DNA of 8,323 bases, taken from NCBI GenBank assembly GCA_964646985.1, contig CAZYFI010000059.1:1-8323 (forward strand), given 5' to 3'. Position numbers and translations under genes: made by a program. This document shows positions 1-7,853 of the stretch, piece after piece (within the stretch, counting starts at the first letter, position 1; each line of letters starts with the position of its first letter). This DNA comes from UBA2253 sp964646985. Its GTDB lineage: Bacteria > Bacillota_I > Bacilli_A > ML615J-28 > CAG-698. The notes below the pieces were generated by a model. That model was given only the letters and a program-made list of their open reading frames with translations. It did not search any database and was not told where the DNA came from.

Positions 1-5
1 GATAA

Positions 6-28
6 TGAATTACTTTTATTTTAATTCA
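6..28 (-). terminator. Weak AT-rich inverted repeat downstream of orr, possible terminator
   Basis: TGAATTA (6-12) and TAATTCA (22-28) form a perfect 7-bp inverted repeat around a 9-nt loop, 39 nt after the orr stop. The stem has only one G-C pair and no clear U-tract can be seen before the window ends, so it is a poor intrinsic terminator. The operon could continue past the left edge. The rest of positions 1-66 holds nothing I can identify. Confidence 0.2.
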
Positions 29-66
29 CTGTCTACTTTAAGAGTATCATACCAATCTGGTGGTTT

Positions 67-1128
67 TTACATTTTATATTGCTTTTTCACATAATTTGAA
101 GTCATGAGTTGTAACAATCCAGGATAATTCATTTTAAAACTAAGAATATCTCCAACTTGGTAGTCTGAATGACCTAAATCAACTATTGTATGATCACTGC
201 TTCCACCAATAATGGTTATTTGTGTGTCAATTGGTATTAGATTTTCTGGAAAAATATCTTGTTTACCGATTGCTAAAATTCCTCGTTTCATTAACCCTTT
301 GTCTTTGATTTGGGGAATTTCTCCAAATGAATTCATTCCCATAAGTCCAATAGGAAAGCTAGGTTTTGATTTCATTTCTACAATTTCTGCTTTCAAAATA
401 AAAGCATCAGAGAAAGTGTTGGGAATTTGGTTGCCATAAGCTGTTTCTTTTCCTAAAACAATCGCTTCTCCTAATCGTAAATTATTAATTGCTTCAGGAA
501 GTTGTTGATTGAGAAGTAGCATAACTGAAGACGAATTTCCTCCTGATATAATTGGTAGAGTGATATTTAACGATTGTTCAATATTTGTTTTTATTAATAG
601 CAATTCATTTAAAATCTGTGGAGTAGGGATAATTCCACCATAGCAAGTCAAATTTGTCCCAATTCCGATCAACTGAATCCCAACCAATTGATTGATGATT
701 CTCATCGTTTCTAGATATTCCTCTTTATAAAAATGACCTTCACGCAAATCTCCCAAATCAAACATATAGATAATTTGATGAACTTTGTTTTGCTTTAAAG
801 CGGCATCGTTTAACTTTAAAATAGTAAGAAGTTCTGAATTTAAGGATATATCAGAAAATTTGACTACTTTATTTGCTTCTGACATCATAGGAATGCGCAA
901 GAGAACTTTGGGAATATTGATGCTTTTGAATTTGATTAAGTTTTCGATACGAGAATCAGCAAGATGTGAAAAGCCACAATTAGCGAGAAAACGAGCGATT
1001 TTCACATCACCAGCTAACATTTTCGTAACAACAAAGCAACTAGTTACCTTTTGCTCTTGACACAATGTGAGCAAAGTATTGGCATTTTGTTTCAACTTGG
1101 GAAAATGAATCTCAATACAAGGATACAT
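67..1128 (-). CDS. orr: Ornithine racemase, PLP-dependent
   Basis: Orr interconverts L- and D-ornithine and so feeds the D-specific aminomutase; it acts in the cytoplasm. The 353-residue product has the fold-type III PLP barrel of the alanine racemase N-terminal domain. The cofactor lysine is K36 in FVVTKMLAGD (32-41). Further family signs are DLGDLREGHF (124-133), IGTNLTCYGG (156-165), SGGNSSSVML (195-204), which is the likely PLP phosphate loop, and the RLGEAIVLGKE segment (218-228). The length agrees with known ornithine racemases. The ATG start has a strong GAGGTGA site and follows the MutL-like gene by 3 nt. It is the last gene of the visible operon although it catalyses the first step. 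Alanine racemase or a generic YggS-like protein is less likely: the overall sequence and the neighbours oraSE, ord and ortAB point to ornithine. Stop is TAA. Confidence 0.94.
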   Translation of the reverse strand: MYPCIEIHFPKLKQNANTLLTLCQEQKVTSCFVVTKMLAGDVKIARFLANCGFSHLADSRIENLIKFKSINIPKVLLRIPMMSEANKVVKFSDISLNSELLTILKLNDAALKQNKVHQIIYMFDLGDLREGHFYKEEYLETMRIINQLVGIQLIGIGTNLTCYGGIIPTPQILNELLLIKTNIEQSLNITLPIISGGNSSSVMLLLNQQLPEAINNLRLGEAIVLGKETAYGNQIPNTFSDAFILKAEIVEMKSKPSFPIGLMGMNSFGEIPQIKDKGLMKRGILAIGKQDIFPENLIPIDTQITIIGGSSDHTIVDLGHSDYQVGDILSFKMNYPGLLQLMTSNYVKKQYKM

Positions 1129-1131
1129 GTT

Positions 1132-1138
1132 TCACCTC
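1132..1138 (-). promoter_or_regulatory. Ribosome binding site of orr, overlapping the upstream stop codon
   Basis: The minus strand reads GAGGTGA, whose last three bases are the TGA stop of the MutL-like gene. GAGG lies 6 nt before the orr ATG at 1128. Termination and re-initiation therefore occur almost at the same place. Confidence 0.75.
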
Positions 1139-2496
1139 AATCCAAATGATTTATTCAGTAAAGTAAGAGCCGCTTGGGGATAATGCTTTGATAAAACACC
1201 CAATGCTGCCATGATATAATCATGATCAATTAGGATGTGGAAATCAGCTCTTGGTAATAATAAGTTATCATTGCTCTTTTGTAAAACATCTTTGATGATT
1301 TGTTCTCCATTTGGAAGTCTTGTTAGAGCTCCCCCGGTGGCAATGATGGTTTTTACTTGGGTTAAATCTTTCCCTTCAATTGTTTTACTTTTTCCACTCG
1401 AACCATACATCGTAATATATTTACCAACATGACGCTGTAAACTTTGTGCCAAGGCTTCTTGAGTTAGTAATTTTACCAAAGGAATTTGTTCTTGTGATGG
1501 AATGGCTTGATAGCTTGTTAATAAGGTTTCGAAATTTTCATTTGATAAATTAAGCTGTGTTAACAACTTTTTTTTGCCTATCAAAGCGATGAGGTTATCT
1601 TTGTTCAAATAGACACCCAAATCGCCTTCAACAGTCCTTTTTGCAAACGGCTCGGGATTGAGCATCATTTTTGCATGTTCAGGATTGTCTTCACAAACAG
1701 AATGAATATCGGTCGTTGCTCCCCCTACATCAATACATAACAAATCACCTAGCTGTGTTTGAGCGAGCAAAGAAGCCATCATAACCGCTCCAGGAGTGGG
1801 AATGATGGAACCAGAAATCGAGTCTCTCACGTGTTCCATTCCGGGAGCTTTGATGATATGTTTTTCAAACACTTCTTGAATCAGTAATCTTACTTCATCA
1901 ACTTGGAGTGTATCAATACGGGGATATACGTTTTCTGTGATATATAAATATTTACTTTGATTGTTCGCTGCAAAAATGGATTGAATGACTTGTTGATTTA
2001 CTTTGTTTCCACAATATATCACGGGTAATTGCAACTGAAGCTTTGCGATTTCTTGTGCATTATAAAGTGCAGTTTGGGTTTCACCATAATCAACACCACC
2101 AGCAATTAAAATAATGTTAAGATGAGATGATTTGATTGTTGCAATGTCATAGGAATTGATTTTGCCTGCAGTTAAAAATCGGATATTTGCTCCTGCCCCT
2201 AAAGCGGCTTCTTTGGCAGCTTTTACGGTCATATCATAAACAAGACCATGGACGCTCATTTTCAAACCACCAGCAGCAGAAGAACAAGCAAAAGTCTCAT
2301 TTGCTTCTATGGTTTTGTTTAGTTTCACTTGTAAATCATCTAAAGCTTTTTGAATACCGATTCTTACATCACCTTGTAATACTGATGTTTGAGAAAACCC
2401 CTGACCAAGAAAAACGGGATTCGTGTTTAGATGATCAAACGCATTTACAACGGTTGTTGTGGAACCAATCTCATAGACGAGTGCATCAATTTTCAT
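1132..2496 (-). CDS. MutL-family actin-fold ATPase, putative maintenance factor for ornithine aminomutase
   Basis: This 454-residue protein belongs to the family named MutL or GlmL after the gene beside glutamate mutase; it is unrelated to the DNA mismatch-repair MutL. Family members occur next to B12-dependent carbon-skeleton mutases and aminomutases. The actin/Hsp70-like ATPase signature is clear: phosphate-1 loop EIGSTTTVVNAF (9-20), phosphate-2 loop IDVGGATTDIHSV (255-267), the family motif RTVEGDLGVYLN (287-298), and an adenosine-type loop ATGGALTRLP (386-395). No membrane segment or signal peptide is visible. The ATG at 2496 is chosen because MKIDALVYEIGST matches the usual family start; the Shine-Dalgarno AAGGA (2508-2512) is 11 nt away, which is long, and the 11-nt overlap with oraE suggests coupled translation. 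It ends in TGA 3 nt before orr. A role in reactivating or assembling OraSE is inference from context and fold, not demonstrated by sequence. Confidence 0.88.
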   Translation of the reverse strand: MKIDALVYEIGSTTTVVNAFDHLNTNPVFLGQGFSQTSVLQGDVRIGIQKALDDLQVKLNKTIEANETFACSSAAGGLKMSVHGLVYDMTVKAAKEAALGAGANIRFLTAGKINSYDIATIKSSHLNIILIAGGVDYGETQTALYNAQEIAKLQLQLPVIYCGNKVNQQVIQSIFAANNQSKYLYITENVYPRIDTLQVDEVRLLIQEVFEKHIIKAPGMEHVRDSISGSIIPTPGAVMMASLLAQTQLGDLLCIDVGGATTDIHSVCEDNPEHAKMMLNPEPFAKRTVEGDLGVYLNKDNLIALIGKKKLLTQLNLSNENFETLLTSYQAIPSQEQIPLVKLLTQEALAQSLQRHVGKYITMYGSSGKSKTIEGKDLTQVKTIIATGGALTRLPNGEQIIKDVLQKSNDNLLLPRADFHILIDHDYIMAALGVLSKHYPQAALTLLNKSFGLR

Positions 2497-4696
2497 GTTT
2501 CATCATTTCCTTTTTCTTTTGAACAAGGAAAGTTGCTACATGTGAGCCTTTTGTACCACGGCCAAAGCCTTCATCAACTCCAGTTTTTCTAGCTAAATCA
2601 GAAGATACTTGTGTTCCACCAGCAATAATAATCAGTTTTTCACGAACGCCTTTTTCCATGGCATACTCATGAATTTTTTTCATATTTTTATAATGAATTT
2701 CATCATGAGAAATAATGGTTGACATTAATATGGCATCAGCATGAAGTTCAATTGCAGCATCAACCAATTTTGCGATTGGAACTGAAGTCCCTAGATATTC
2801 ACACATAATCCCATATTTTTCAATTCCACCATGTTTGATGTCAATGATTTCTCTTAGACCAACAGAATGTTCATCTTCTCCCACTGTTCCAGCAACGATT
2901 ACAAAGGGATGTTTTTTTACAAAATCAGTGATTTCTTGATCTGACAAAGTAACGGGATCTTTAGGGATGATTAAGTCATCTAAATTGATGGCATAAGGGA
3001 ATCTACCTTTTATTTGAATACGGGTTGCTTCGCTAGGATGTAAGATTTCTTTGTGGATTACTTCCACATCTTGCAAATTCATTTGTTTGCCAATTTCCAG
3101 TCCAACAACTGCAGCCTTCTTGACATCTACAGGAACAGTCAAATCAACCACAACGATTCCATCGGCTAACCATTCCACTTCAGGTTTTACCAAAGATGAA
3201 TTACGATACAATTCATTTTCACTTAATCGCAAATAGACATTGTCATTTGGATCAAGTTCATCAATATATTGTATTTTGCTACGATCTTCAAACGTGCACC
3301 CATTGATTAGTTTGGCTGGATCGTTGGCACTTGTTACATCATATTGTTCTACATTATTATAACCAAAGTGGGCAGTGACTGGAGCAAAATAGTCATGATC
3401 ACGTTCATAAACACTATCGGAACCGATTCCACCTTTTATTTTGCGGCTGATTCCATCGCCGTTTCTCTCAGGATAAATTCCTGAGTCAATGAAAAATCCT
3501 TTTTCAACTGCTTCAAAATATCCTCCAGTGGCAAGTAATTCTTCAAAGAAAAGGATTGCTCGTTCTTTTAATTCGCGAACCTTTTGCTTCATGAAACCGT
3601 CTTTTTTCACTTCAACCAAATCAAGTAAACCATCCATTCCAATCAAAGCTTGTTTTGCGGTATCGCAAGCTTCTACATTATACATATGCCATGGAACATT
3701 TCTTCCTTCATCAGGAGTAATGGTGGATTGAATGTCAGCACTTGTTAATTTAGAAATTAACATATTCAGTACATGCGTAACAGTGGCTTCACGAGTAGAA
3801 GATTCCATGTATTTTGTATTCATTTGAGCACGCATGCGGTAATCTTTGAAAAAATCACGTAATGCAACAGCATAAGGAAGATTAATTTTTAAATCAGGTG
3901 CTGGGGCAGTGGTTGGAGGAACGGTTGATAAGGCAATATTTTCTTTTTTCATTCCAGAAAACACGGAAAATTGACTATTAATGGCATGCTGAACAAGTAG
4001 TTCAGGCATGACTTTCCATGCTTCTTTCGCCGTTGCGTTGGCATTATGAGCTCCATCGATTTGTAATAATTGGCCCCAAGCCATGATTTTTTTGGATTCA
4101 GCAGCATCGACAAAAGAGCGAATCATGTTTATGTTACGATAAAGAACGTTATATTGCGGATCCTGATGAGCTCCATTCATCCCTTCTTCAGCAAACATGA
4201 CAGCAATATCAGGTCCTGCCACCCCTGAGACATAGGAATGATAATTAATCGGACGACCTACCTCATCTTCTATGAGGTCAAGAGCTTTTCTTTGGGCACG
4301 AACTTGCTTTCTTGTGATGGGAACGCCACCAACCCCTTGAGGGGTTCCTTCAATCAATCCATCAAAATGGGATTGTCCAGCAGTTCTAATGACCATAATG
4401 TGATCAGCACCATGCCAAGCAGCCATACGCATACGTCTGATATCGTCTTCAAATCGACCTGAAGCAATTTCTGTTGTAATCGATTGCTTGGGTTGGGGAT
4501 CCATTTGGTTAAAGTATTTTGCTGCAGGAAGTGGTACACTTTGGTTTAAAGAAGAAGAGGCATCGGAGTATTCATAACCCCCAATTATTTTCCCTGGTTC
4601 TTGGTTACGCCAAATCCATCCGCGTCTTCTTGGTTCATAATGTTCTAAATCTTTTAAAATTTCATGGATGTTTAATTTTTCATTGGCCTTTAACAT
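2486..4696 (-). CDS. oraE: D-ornithine 4,5-aminomutase, large subunit (B12 and PLP binding)
   Basis: OraE is the catalytic subunit of the radical mutase that moves the 5-amino group of D-ornithine to C4. The 736-residue length matches the family (about 730-740). The long N-terminal TIM-barrel part carries conserved stretches such as ASGRFEDDIRRMRMAAWHGADHIMVIRTAGQSH (78-110), INYHSYVSGVAGPDIAVMFAEEG (150-172) and STREATVTHVLNMLISKL (300-317). The C-terminal Rossmann-like B12 domain has the D-x-H-x-x-G motif at D608/H610/G613, with H610 as the expected lower cobalt ligand, and an AGGTQ segment at 692-696. K621, eleven residues after H610 in DIKHGGIEKYG, corresponds to the lysine that binds PLP in the clostridial enzyme (K629 there, with H618 as ligand). 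All key residues are intact. It overlaps oraS by 7 nt and the next gene by 11 nt, and ends in TGA. No truncation is evident. Confidence 0.97.
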   Translation of the reverse strand: MLKANEKLNIHEILKDLEHYEPRRRGWIWRNQEPGKIIGGYEYSDASSSLNQSVPLPAAKYFNQMDPQPKQSITTEIASGRFEDDIRRMRMAAWHGADHIMVIRTAGQSHFDGLIEGTPQGVGGVPITRKQVRAQRKALDLIEDEVGRPINYHSYVSGVAGPDIAVMFAEEGMNGAHQDPQYNVLYRNINMIRSFVDAAESKKIMAWGQLLQIDGAHNANATAKEAWKVMPELLVQHAINSQFSVFSGMKKENIALSTVPPTTAPAPDLKINLPYAVALRDFFKDYRMRAQMNTKYMESSTREATVTHVLNMLISKLTSADIQSTITPDEGRNVPWHMYNVEACDTAKQALIGMDGLLDLVEVKKDGFMKQKVRELKERAILFFEELLATGGYFEAVEKGFFIDSGIYPERNGDGISRKIKGGIGSDSVYERDHDYFAPVTAHFGYNNVEQYDVTSANDPAKLINGCTFEDRSKIQYIDELDPNDNVYLRLSENELYRNSSLVKPEVEWLADGIVVVDLTVPVDVKKAAVVGLEIGKQMNLQDVEVIHKEILHPSEATRIQIKGRFPYAINLDDLIIPKDPVTLSDQEITDFVKKHPFVIVAGTVGEDEHSVGLREIIDIKHGGIEKYGIMCEYLGTSVPIAKLVDAAIELHADAILMSTIISHDEIHYKNMKKIHEYAMEKGVREKLIIIAGGTQVSSDLARKTGVDEGFGRGTKGSHVATFLVQKKKEMMKHEN

Positions 4697-5067
4697 GATT
4701 TCACCTCAAAACTGTGAATCACTTCTTGCCATCCATGATCATTGATCAGTGCCAGGCCCGCTTCACGAATTTGTTTTTTAGAAATCATGGCATAACGGTA
4801 AACAACATGCCCAGCACCTTTTCCCATCAATCTATGATCGATGGTTTTGTCGACTAATAACTTGGCTTCGATGCTTGAAAATCCCATTCGCAATAGAACG
4901 GATCGTTCAATGGCAGGAGAAGTATGATTATAAGCCAATTGAATCAAAGGTTTGCATGTTTCTTGAGCATAGCTCCAAAATAAGTCATACAATTCTTCAT
5001 CACTTAGATTTTTTAAATGCTCACGTCTTTTTTCAAAGTCATCTTGTCTTACTTGTAGTTTTTCCAT
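4690..5067 (-). CDS. oraS: D-ornithine 4,5-aminomutase, small subunit
   Basis: OraS is the small subunit of the adenosylcobalamin- and PLP-dependent mutase that converts D-ornithine to (2R,4S)-2,4-diaminopentanoate; the cofactors bind mainly to OraE. The 125-residue product starting MEKLQVRQDDFEKRREHL is close to the length of the characterised clostridial subunit (about 120). Strongly conserved stretches are visible: SDEELYDLFW, SPAIERSVLLRMGFSS, EAKLLVDKTIDHRLMGKGAGHVVY and REAGLAL. The frame is open 25 codons further upstream to an ATG at 5142, but that extension lies inside ortB and does not resemble OraS. The ATG at 5067 overlaps the ortB stop in a TAATG arrangement, with GGAG (5078-5081) 10 nt upstream. 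It overlaps oraE by 7 nt, which fits coupled production of two subunits of one complex. Confidence 0.95.
   Translation of the reverse strand: MEKLQVRQDDFEKRREHLKNLSDEELYDLFWSYAQETCKPLIQLAYNHTSPAIERSVLLRMGFSSIEAKLLVDKTIDHRLMGKGAGHVVYRYAMISKKQIREAGLALINDHGWQEVIHSFEVKSC
4701..4707 (-). promoter_or_regulatory. Ribosome binding site of oraE, inside the end of oraS
   Basis: The minus strand reads GAGGTGA here, with GAGG 7 nt before the oraE ATG at 4696. The site is embedded in the last codons of oraS, so ribosomes finishing oraS uncover or supply initiation of oraE. The same GAGGTGA site recurs before orr. Confidence 0.75.
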
Positions 5068-6485
5068 TATTTCACAACTCCAATCCCCAGGGTTTTTAAT
5101 TCTTGTTTGACCCACGGATATTCTTGATTTGTCTCTTGACATAAAAAGTCCAGATCTATTTCTTTGATCATTTGATTGTTTTTGACACTGTTTTTCACAA
5201 GTGATTTTCGTATTTGGTTTAAATCAACTTCCTGTGCTTTGATAAAACTAGGGTCACTTGGAAGAATAATTGATTTTCCCGGAACTTCATCTTTTGGATT
5301 TCCAAAACAAACATCAATTCCATTTTGTCTTGCAAAGGAAAGTTGTGCTTGATGATGTTTTCCCGCACTTGTGTATTCGGTTTCTTGTACAACAATAATT
5401 TGATTTGTAGGAAGTGTTTGGGCAATGCTAAAAGCAGCAGCCAAAGAAACATTCCCAGCTGGCCCTCTTTCAATGCCTTCAAGGGCAACCAAAGCTTCAG
5501 TCATGAAAAATACCTCACCTTGATTCACAGTAACGTATCGATCAATATATCTCAGTGGTCTTGCAGCAGATCTTGGAACATCACTACGGTCAGGATTGAT
5601 CATGAAAGGCATGCCAAAACCCGTATGCCCAGTTGTAAAAGATTTCTTATTAAAATCATCATCGCTTGCCATGTGCAACCCTTTTAAATTGACGCTAGCA
5701 CCAACAATTGTGACAGGTTCATCTGTTGCTCTTTTGATTCCTCTTGCCGTTCCGGTTAAATTGCCTCCGCCTGCATTGGTACAAATGACCATATTTGGAG
5801 TTTTTTTCGTTTGTATTAGGCAATCATTTACAAGCTCAGTTCCTAAGGTTTCAATTCCTGCAATGCCAAATGGAGTATATAAGGAAGCATTAAAGTAACC
5901 TGTTGTTTCTAATAATTTTAAAAAAGTATAAAACAATTCCGGACCAACGCTAAGTTGAATCACTTCAGCACCATAAGCTTCACAGGCGCGAGCTTTTTCA
6001 ATAATCTCTGGTTGTCCAACTTTATGACTATCATAACATTCTTGAATAATGATGCATTTTAATCCATACTTGGCTGCTTGGGAAGCCACTGCAGCACCGT
6101 AGTTTCCACTCGTTGCAGCGATAACACCTTTAAATCCAAGCATTTTAGCACGGTAAACAGCCACAGAAGCTCTTCTAGCTTTAAAACTTCCCGAATCATT
6201 TAATGCTTCATCCTTGATAAATAGTCGTGCGCCATATCCTTTGCAAGAATATTTTCGTGCCAAAGCAGTGATATTATGAAGTTCTTTTAAAGGAGTACTT
6301 CCCACTCCATGTGCTTTTTGAATTGACTCAATTCCTGATAAAGGATATCCATGATCACTCATTAATTTCTCATAATCAAAACCAATGAACCCCGTTTCAT
6401 AAATCGAATAATCAATTCCAACAGCTTTTTTCATAATTTCATTTTTACGTGCCATAACGGCTTCATAAGAATCATAATGATTCAT
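5067..6485 (-). CDS. ortB: 2-amino-4-oxopentanoate thiolase, large PLP-dependent (beta) subunit
   Basis: OrtB is the catalytic subunit of the thiolase that converts 2-amino-4-oxopentanoate and CoA to alanine and acetyl-CoA. It belongs to the fold-type II PLP enzymes (threonine synthase/threonine dehydratase group). From the chosen ATG the product is 472 residues. Visible motifs: NDSGSFKAR at 96-104 with K102 as the likely PLP Schiff-base lysine; TSGNYGAAVA at 125-134, the loop that holds the cofactor ring; and NAGGGNLTG at 237-245, the glycine-rich phosphate cup. The frame is open from a TTG at 6497, but I prefer the ATG at 6485 because GGTGA (6491-6495) lies 5 nt before it and the family starts near an MNHYDSYEAVMARKNEI-like sequence; the ATG at 6491 is possible. 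The 5' end overlaps ortA by 14 nt and the TAA stop shares one base with the oraS ATG (TAATG). Confidence 0.94.
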   Translation of the reverse strand: MNHYDSYEAVMARKNEIMKKAVGIDYSIYETGFIGFDYEKLMSDHGYPLSGIESIQKAHGVGSTPLKELHNITALARKYSCKGYGARLFIKDEALNDSGSFKARRASVAVYRAKMLGFKGVIAATSGNYGAAVASQAAKYGLKCIIIQECYDSHKVGQPEIIEKARACEAYGAEVIQLSVGPELFYTFLKLLETTGYFNASLYTPFGIAGIETLGTELVNDCLIQTKKTPNMVICTNAGGGNLTGTARGIKRATDEPVTIVGASVNLKGLHMASDDDFNKKSFTTGHTGFGMPFMINPDRSDVPRSAARPLRYIDRYVTVNQGEVFFMTEALVALEGIERGPAGNVSLAAAFSIAQTLPTNQIIVVQETEYTSAGKHHQAQLSFARQNGIDVCFGNPKDEVPGKSIILPSDPSFIKAQEVDLNQIRKSLVKNSVKNNQMIKEIDLDFLCQETNQEYPWVKQELKTLGIGVVK

Positions 6486-6780
6486 TGGCATCACCAAATA
6501 AAATTTGTTTAACCATTTGATTGATTTTTAAAATCTCAGGTACAAATTCACCATAATTATGTTTGAAAGTCGGGTTAGCTTCAACCAACTTCCCTTGTTC
6601 TTTTCGATTTGTAAGCGTGATGATATTTACTGTATCGCCAATATTGGCATCTTCTTGTAAATAACCCTTTACCCACATGATAAGGGGGACTTTTTTTGTA
6701 TCATCAGGAAGGTTGATTGCTCTTTCATTGGGATGCAAAATGACTTTTTCAATTTGAACCCATGTTTGTTTTTTTATCAA
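6472..6780 (-). CDS. ortA: 2-amino-4-oxopentanoate thiolase, small (alpha) subunit
   Basis: OrtA is the small partner of OrtB in the PLP-dependent thiolase that cleaves 2-amino-4-oxopentanoate with CoA to alanine and acetyl-CoA. The 102-residue product is the normal length. It has the features I know from the family: a WVQIEKVILHPNERA start, LPDDTKKVPLIMWVKGYL in the middle, then a stretch of small beta-barrel-like sequence (GDTVNIIT, GKLVEANP), FKHNYGEFVPEIL and a short tail. No signal peptide or membrane segment is present. The start is TTG, chosen because a near-perfect Shine-Dalgarno site lies 7 nt upstream. It ends in TGA and overlaps ortB by 14 nt. If TGA were read as tryptophan, another in-frame TGA and a TAA follow within about ten codons, so this is a true end. 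Confidence rests on both sequence pattern and position beside ortB. Confidence 0.92.
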   Translation of the reverse strand: MIKKQTWVQIEKVILHPNERAINLPDDTKKVPLIMWVKGYLQEDANIGDTVNIITLTNRKEQGKLVEANPTFKHNYGEFVPEILKINQMVKQILFGDANESL

Positions 6781-6784
6781 AATA

Positions 6785-6795
6785 CCCCCTCCTTA
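6785..6795 (-). promoter_or_regulatory. Strong ribosome binding site that fixes the TTG start of ortA
   Basis: On the minus strand this reads TAAGGAGGGGG. The AAGGAGG core lies 7 nt before a TTG codon at 6780. It overlaps the TAA stop of ord (6793-6795). No ATG lies at a suitable distance, and homologous OrtA proteins begin close to this point, so the site decides in favour of TTG initiation. Confidence 0.8.
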
Positions 6796-7842
6796 TTCAA
6801 TCATATTGCGAACATCACCCATAATGGCTCTAGGCACTGGCAAATCAAGCATGGTCTTTAAACCTGGTTTCGCATTGATAACATGAGGAATCATATTTAC
6901 ACACATGGCTATGGTTCCTTTTCCACCATCGATTTCTGGGTTGATGCGAAGATTCACTTGAGGATTACCTAAAATGGTAATGTAATCGCCGGTGATAACT
7001 CCTGCCATTTGTGGTTCGATTTGTTGGGGGTGACGCATATGAATGAGAGATTTCCCATCGACTTCGCCTTCACCAATCATATCAACACCAGCTACATGGC
7101 CAATGGAAGCTTGACCAAAATCACTCTTACGATCAACTTCAGTTATAATTGGTTCCATGGATTGATGGAAATTGGTTAAATTCCATCCTATCGCATCAGC
7201 AATCATGTGGATTGATTCTCTAAAACCAACGTGTCCAGCTAGTTCTCCACGATTCATTTTGTCTTTATAAGCAGCAATGGATAATCCCACGCCTTGTTCT
7301 TCCATCACAGTTTCACCAAAAGGAGAAAGACTGTTTACGCGGCTGACAGCAATCTCATCGACATGTTCCATGACTCCAGTCATGGCAATTACCAGTAAAT
7401 CCATCATCATGCCTGGGTTAATTCCAGTTCCTAAAACTGTGACATGATTTTGCATCGCAATTTCGTGCATTTGTTTGGCTAGTTCTGGTTCTTTGGCTTT
7501 TGGATAAGCCATTTCTTCAGCAGTTGAAATCACATTGACTTGATGTTCTAACAACCATTTGATTTTAGGAAAGGCTTTGGCAGTATAAGAATCGGTTGCA
7601 AGAAGAACAATGTCACAGCAACCATTGGTCACAACATCTTCGATGTTTGGTTTAATAACTACATCTGGATGATTATTTTGCTCTATTTTTAAGACTTGAA
7701 ATAAATTTTTGCCAACAAATTTTGGGTTGCGGTCACAAACACCAACAATGGTAAATCCTTTTTTAGATAATATTAATTTTGCCATACCACTTCCCATGGC
7801 ACCTAAACCCCATATTACGACTTTTATATTTTCTTTACGCAT
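6793..7842 (-). CDS. ord: 2,4-diaminopentanoate dehydrogenase
   Basis: This enzyme catalyses NAD(P)-dependent oxidative deamination of (2R,4S)-2,4-diaminopentanoate to 2-amino-4-oxopentanoate and ammonia, the third step of ornithine oxidation, in the cytoplasm. The 349-residue product starts with a beta strand and the dinucleotide-binding loop GLGAMGSG (residues 12-19), followed by an acidic CDRNP turn near residue 36, typical of a Rossmann fold. The rest resembles the dihydrodipicolinate-reductase-like dehydrogenases used in this pathway, including the conserved LGTGINPGMMMDLL segment around residue 140. Length fits the family (about 340-350). The ATG start is preceded by AGGAG at 7848-7852 with 5 nt spacing. 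It follows carbamate kinase by 11 nt and precedes ortA by 12 nt. The dehydrogenase fold is visible directly; the substrate is inferred from overall resemblance to known Ord proteins and from the flanking ortAB and oraSE genes, which leave little doubt. Confidence 0.94.
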   Translation of the reverse strand: MRKENIKVVIWGLGAMGSGMAKLILSKKGFTIVGVCDRNPKFVGKNLFQVLKIEQNNHPDVVIKPNIEDVVTNGCCDIVLLATDSYTAKAFPKIKWLLEHQVNVISTAEEMAYPKAKEPELAKQMHEIAMQNHVTVLGTGINPGMMMDLLVIAMTGVMEHVDEIAVSRVNSLSPFGETVMEEQGVGLSIAAYKDKMNRGELAGHVGFRESIHMIADAIGWNLTNFHQSMEPIITEVDRKSDFGQASIGHVAGVDMIGEGEVDGKSLIHMRHPQQIEPQMAGVITGDYITILGNPQVNLRINPEIDGGKGTIAMCVNMIPHVINAKPGLKTMLDLPVPRAIMGDVRNMIE

Positions 7843-7853
7843 ATCTTCTCCTA

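Noticed and set aside
67..1128. Alanine racemase
   Set aside because: The PLP-barrel fold is shared, but the overall sequence pattern, the length and the ornithine-pathway neighbours fit ornithine racemase better.
1132..2496. DNA mismatch-repair MutL
   Set aside because: The name is shared but the protein lacks the GHKL ATPase motifs and has actin-type phosphate loops; it is the glutamate-mutase-associated MutL/GlmL family.
5068..5142. A 25-codon N-terminal extension of OraS from an upstream ATG
   Set aside because: It lies within the coding sequence of ortB, has no ribosome binding site I can support, and does not resemble the start of known OraS proteins, which begin close to the ATG at 5067.
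212..5898. Several plus-strand open frames of 60-120 codons opposite orr, the MutL-like gene, oraE, oraS and ortB
   Set aside because: All lie antisense to well-conserved genes, match no family I recognise, and lack convincing ribosome binding sites; they are by-products of the coding strand's codon bias.
6486..6497. TTG, GTG or ATG starts for ortB upstream of 6485
   Set aside because: The Shine-Dalgarno-like GGTGA at 6491-6495 overlaps the TTG, GTG and upstream ATG codons and is correctly spaced only for the ATG at 6485.
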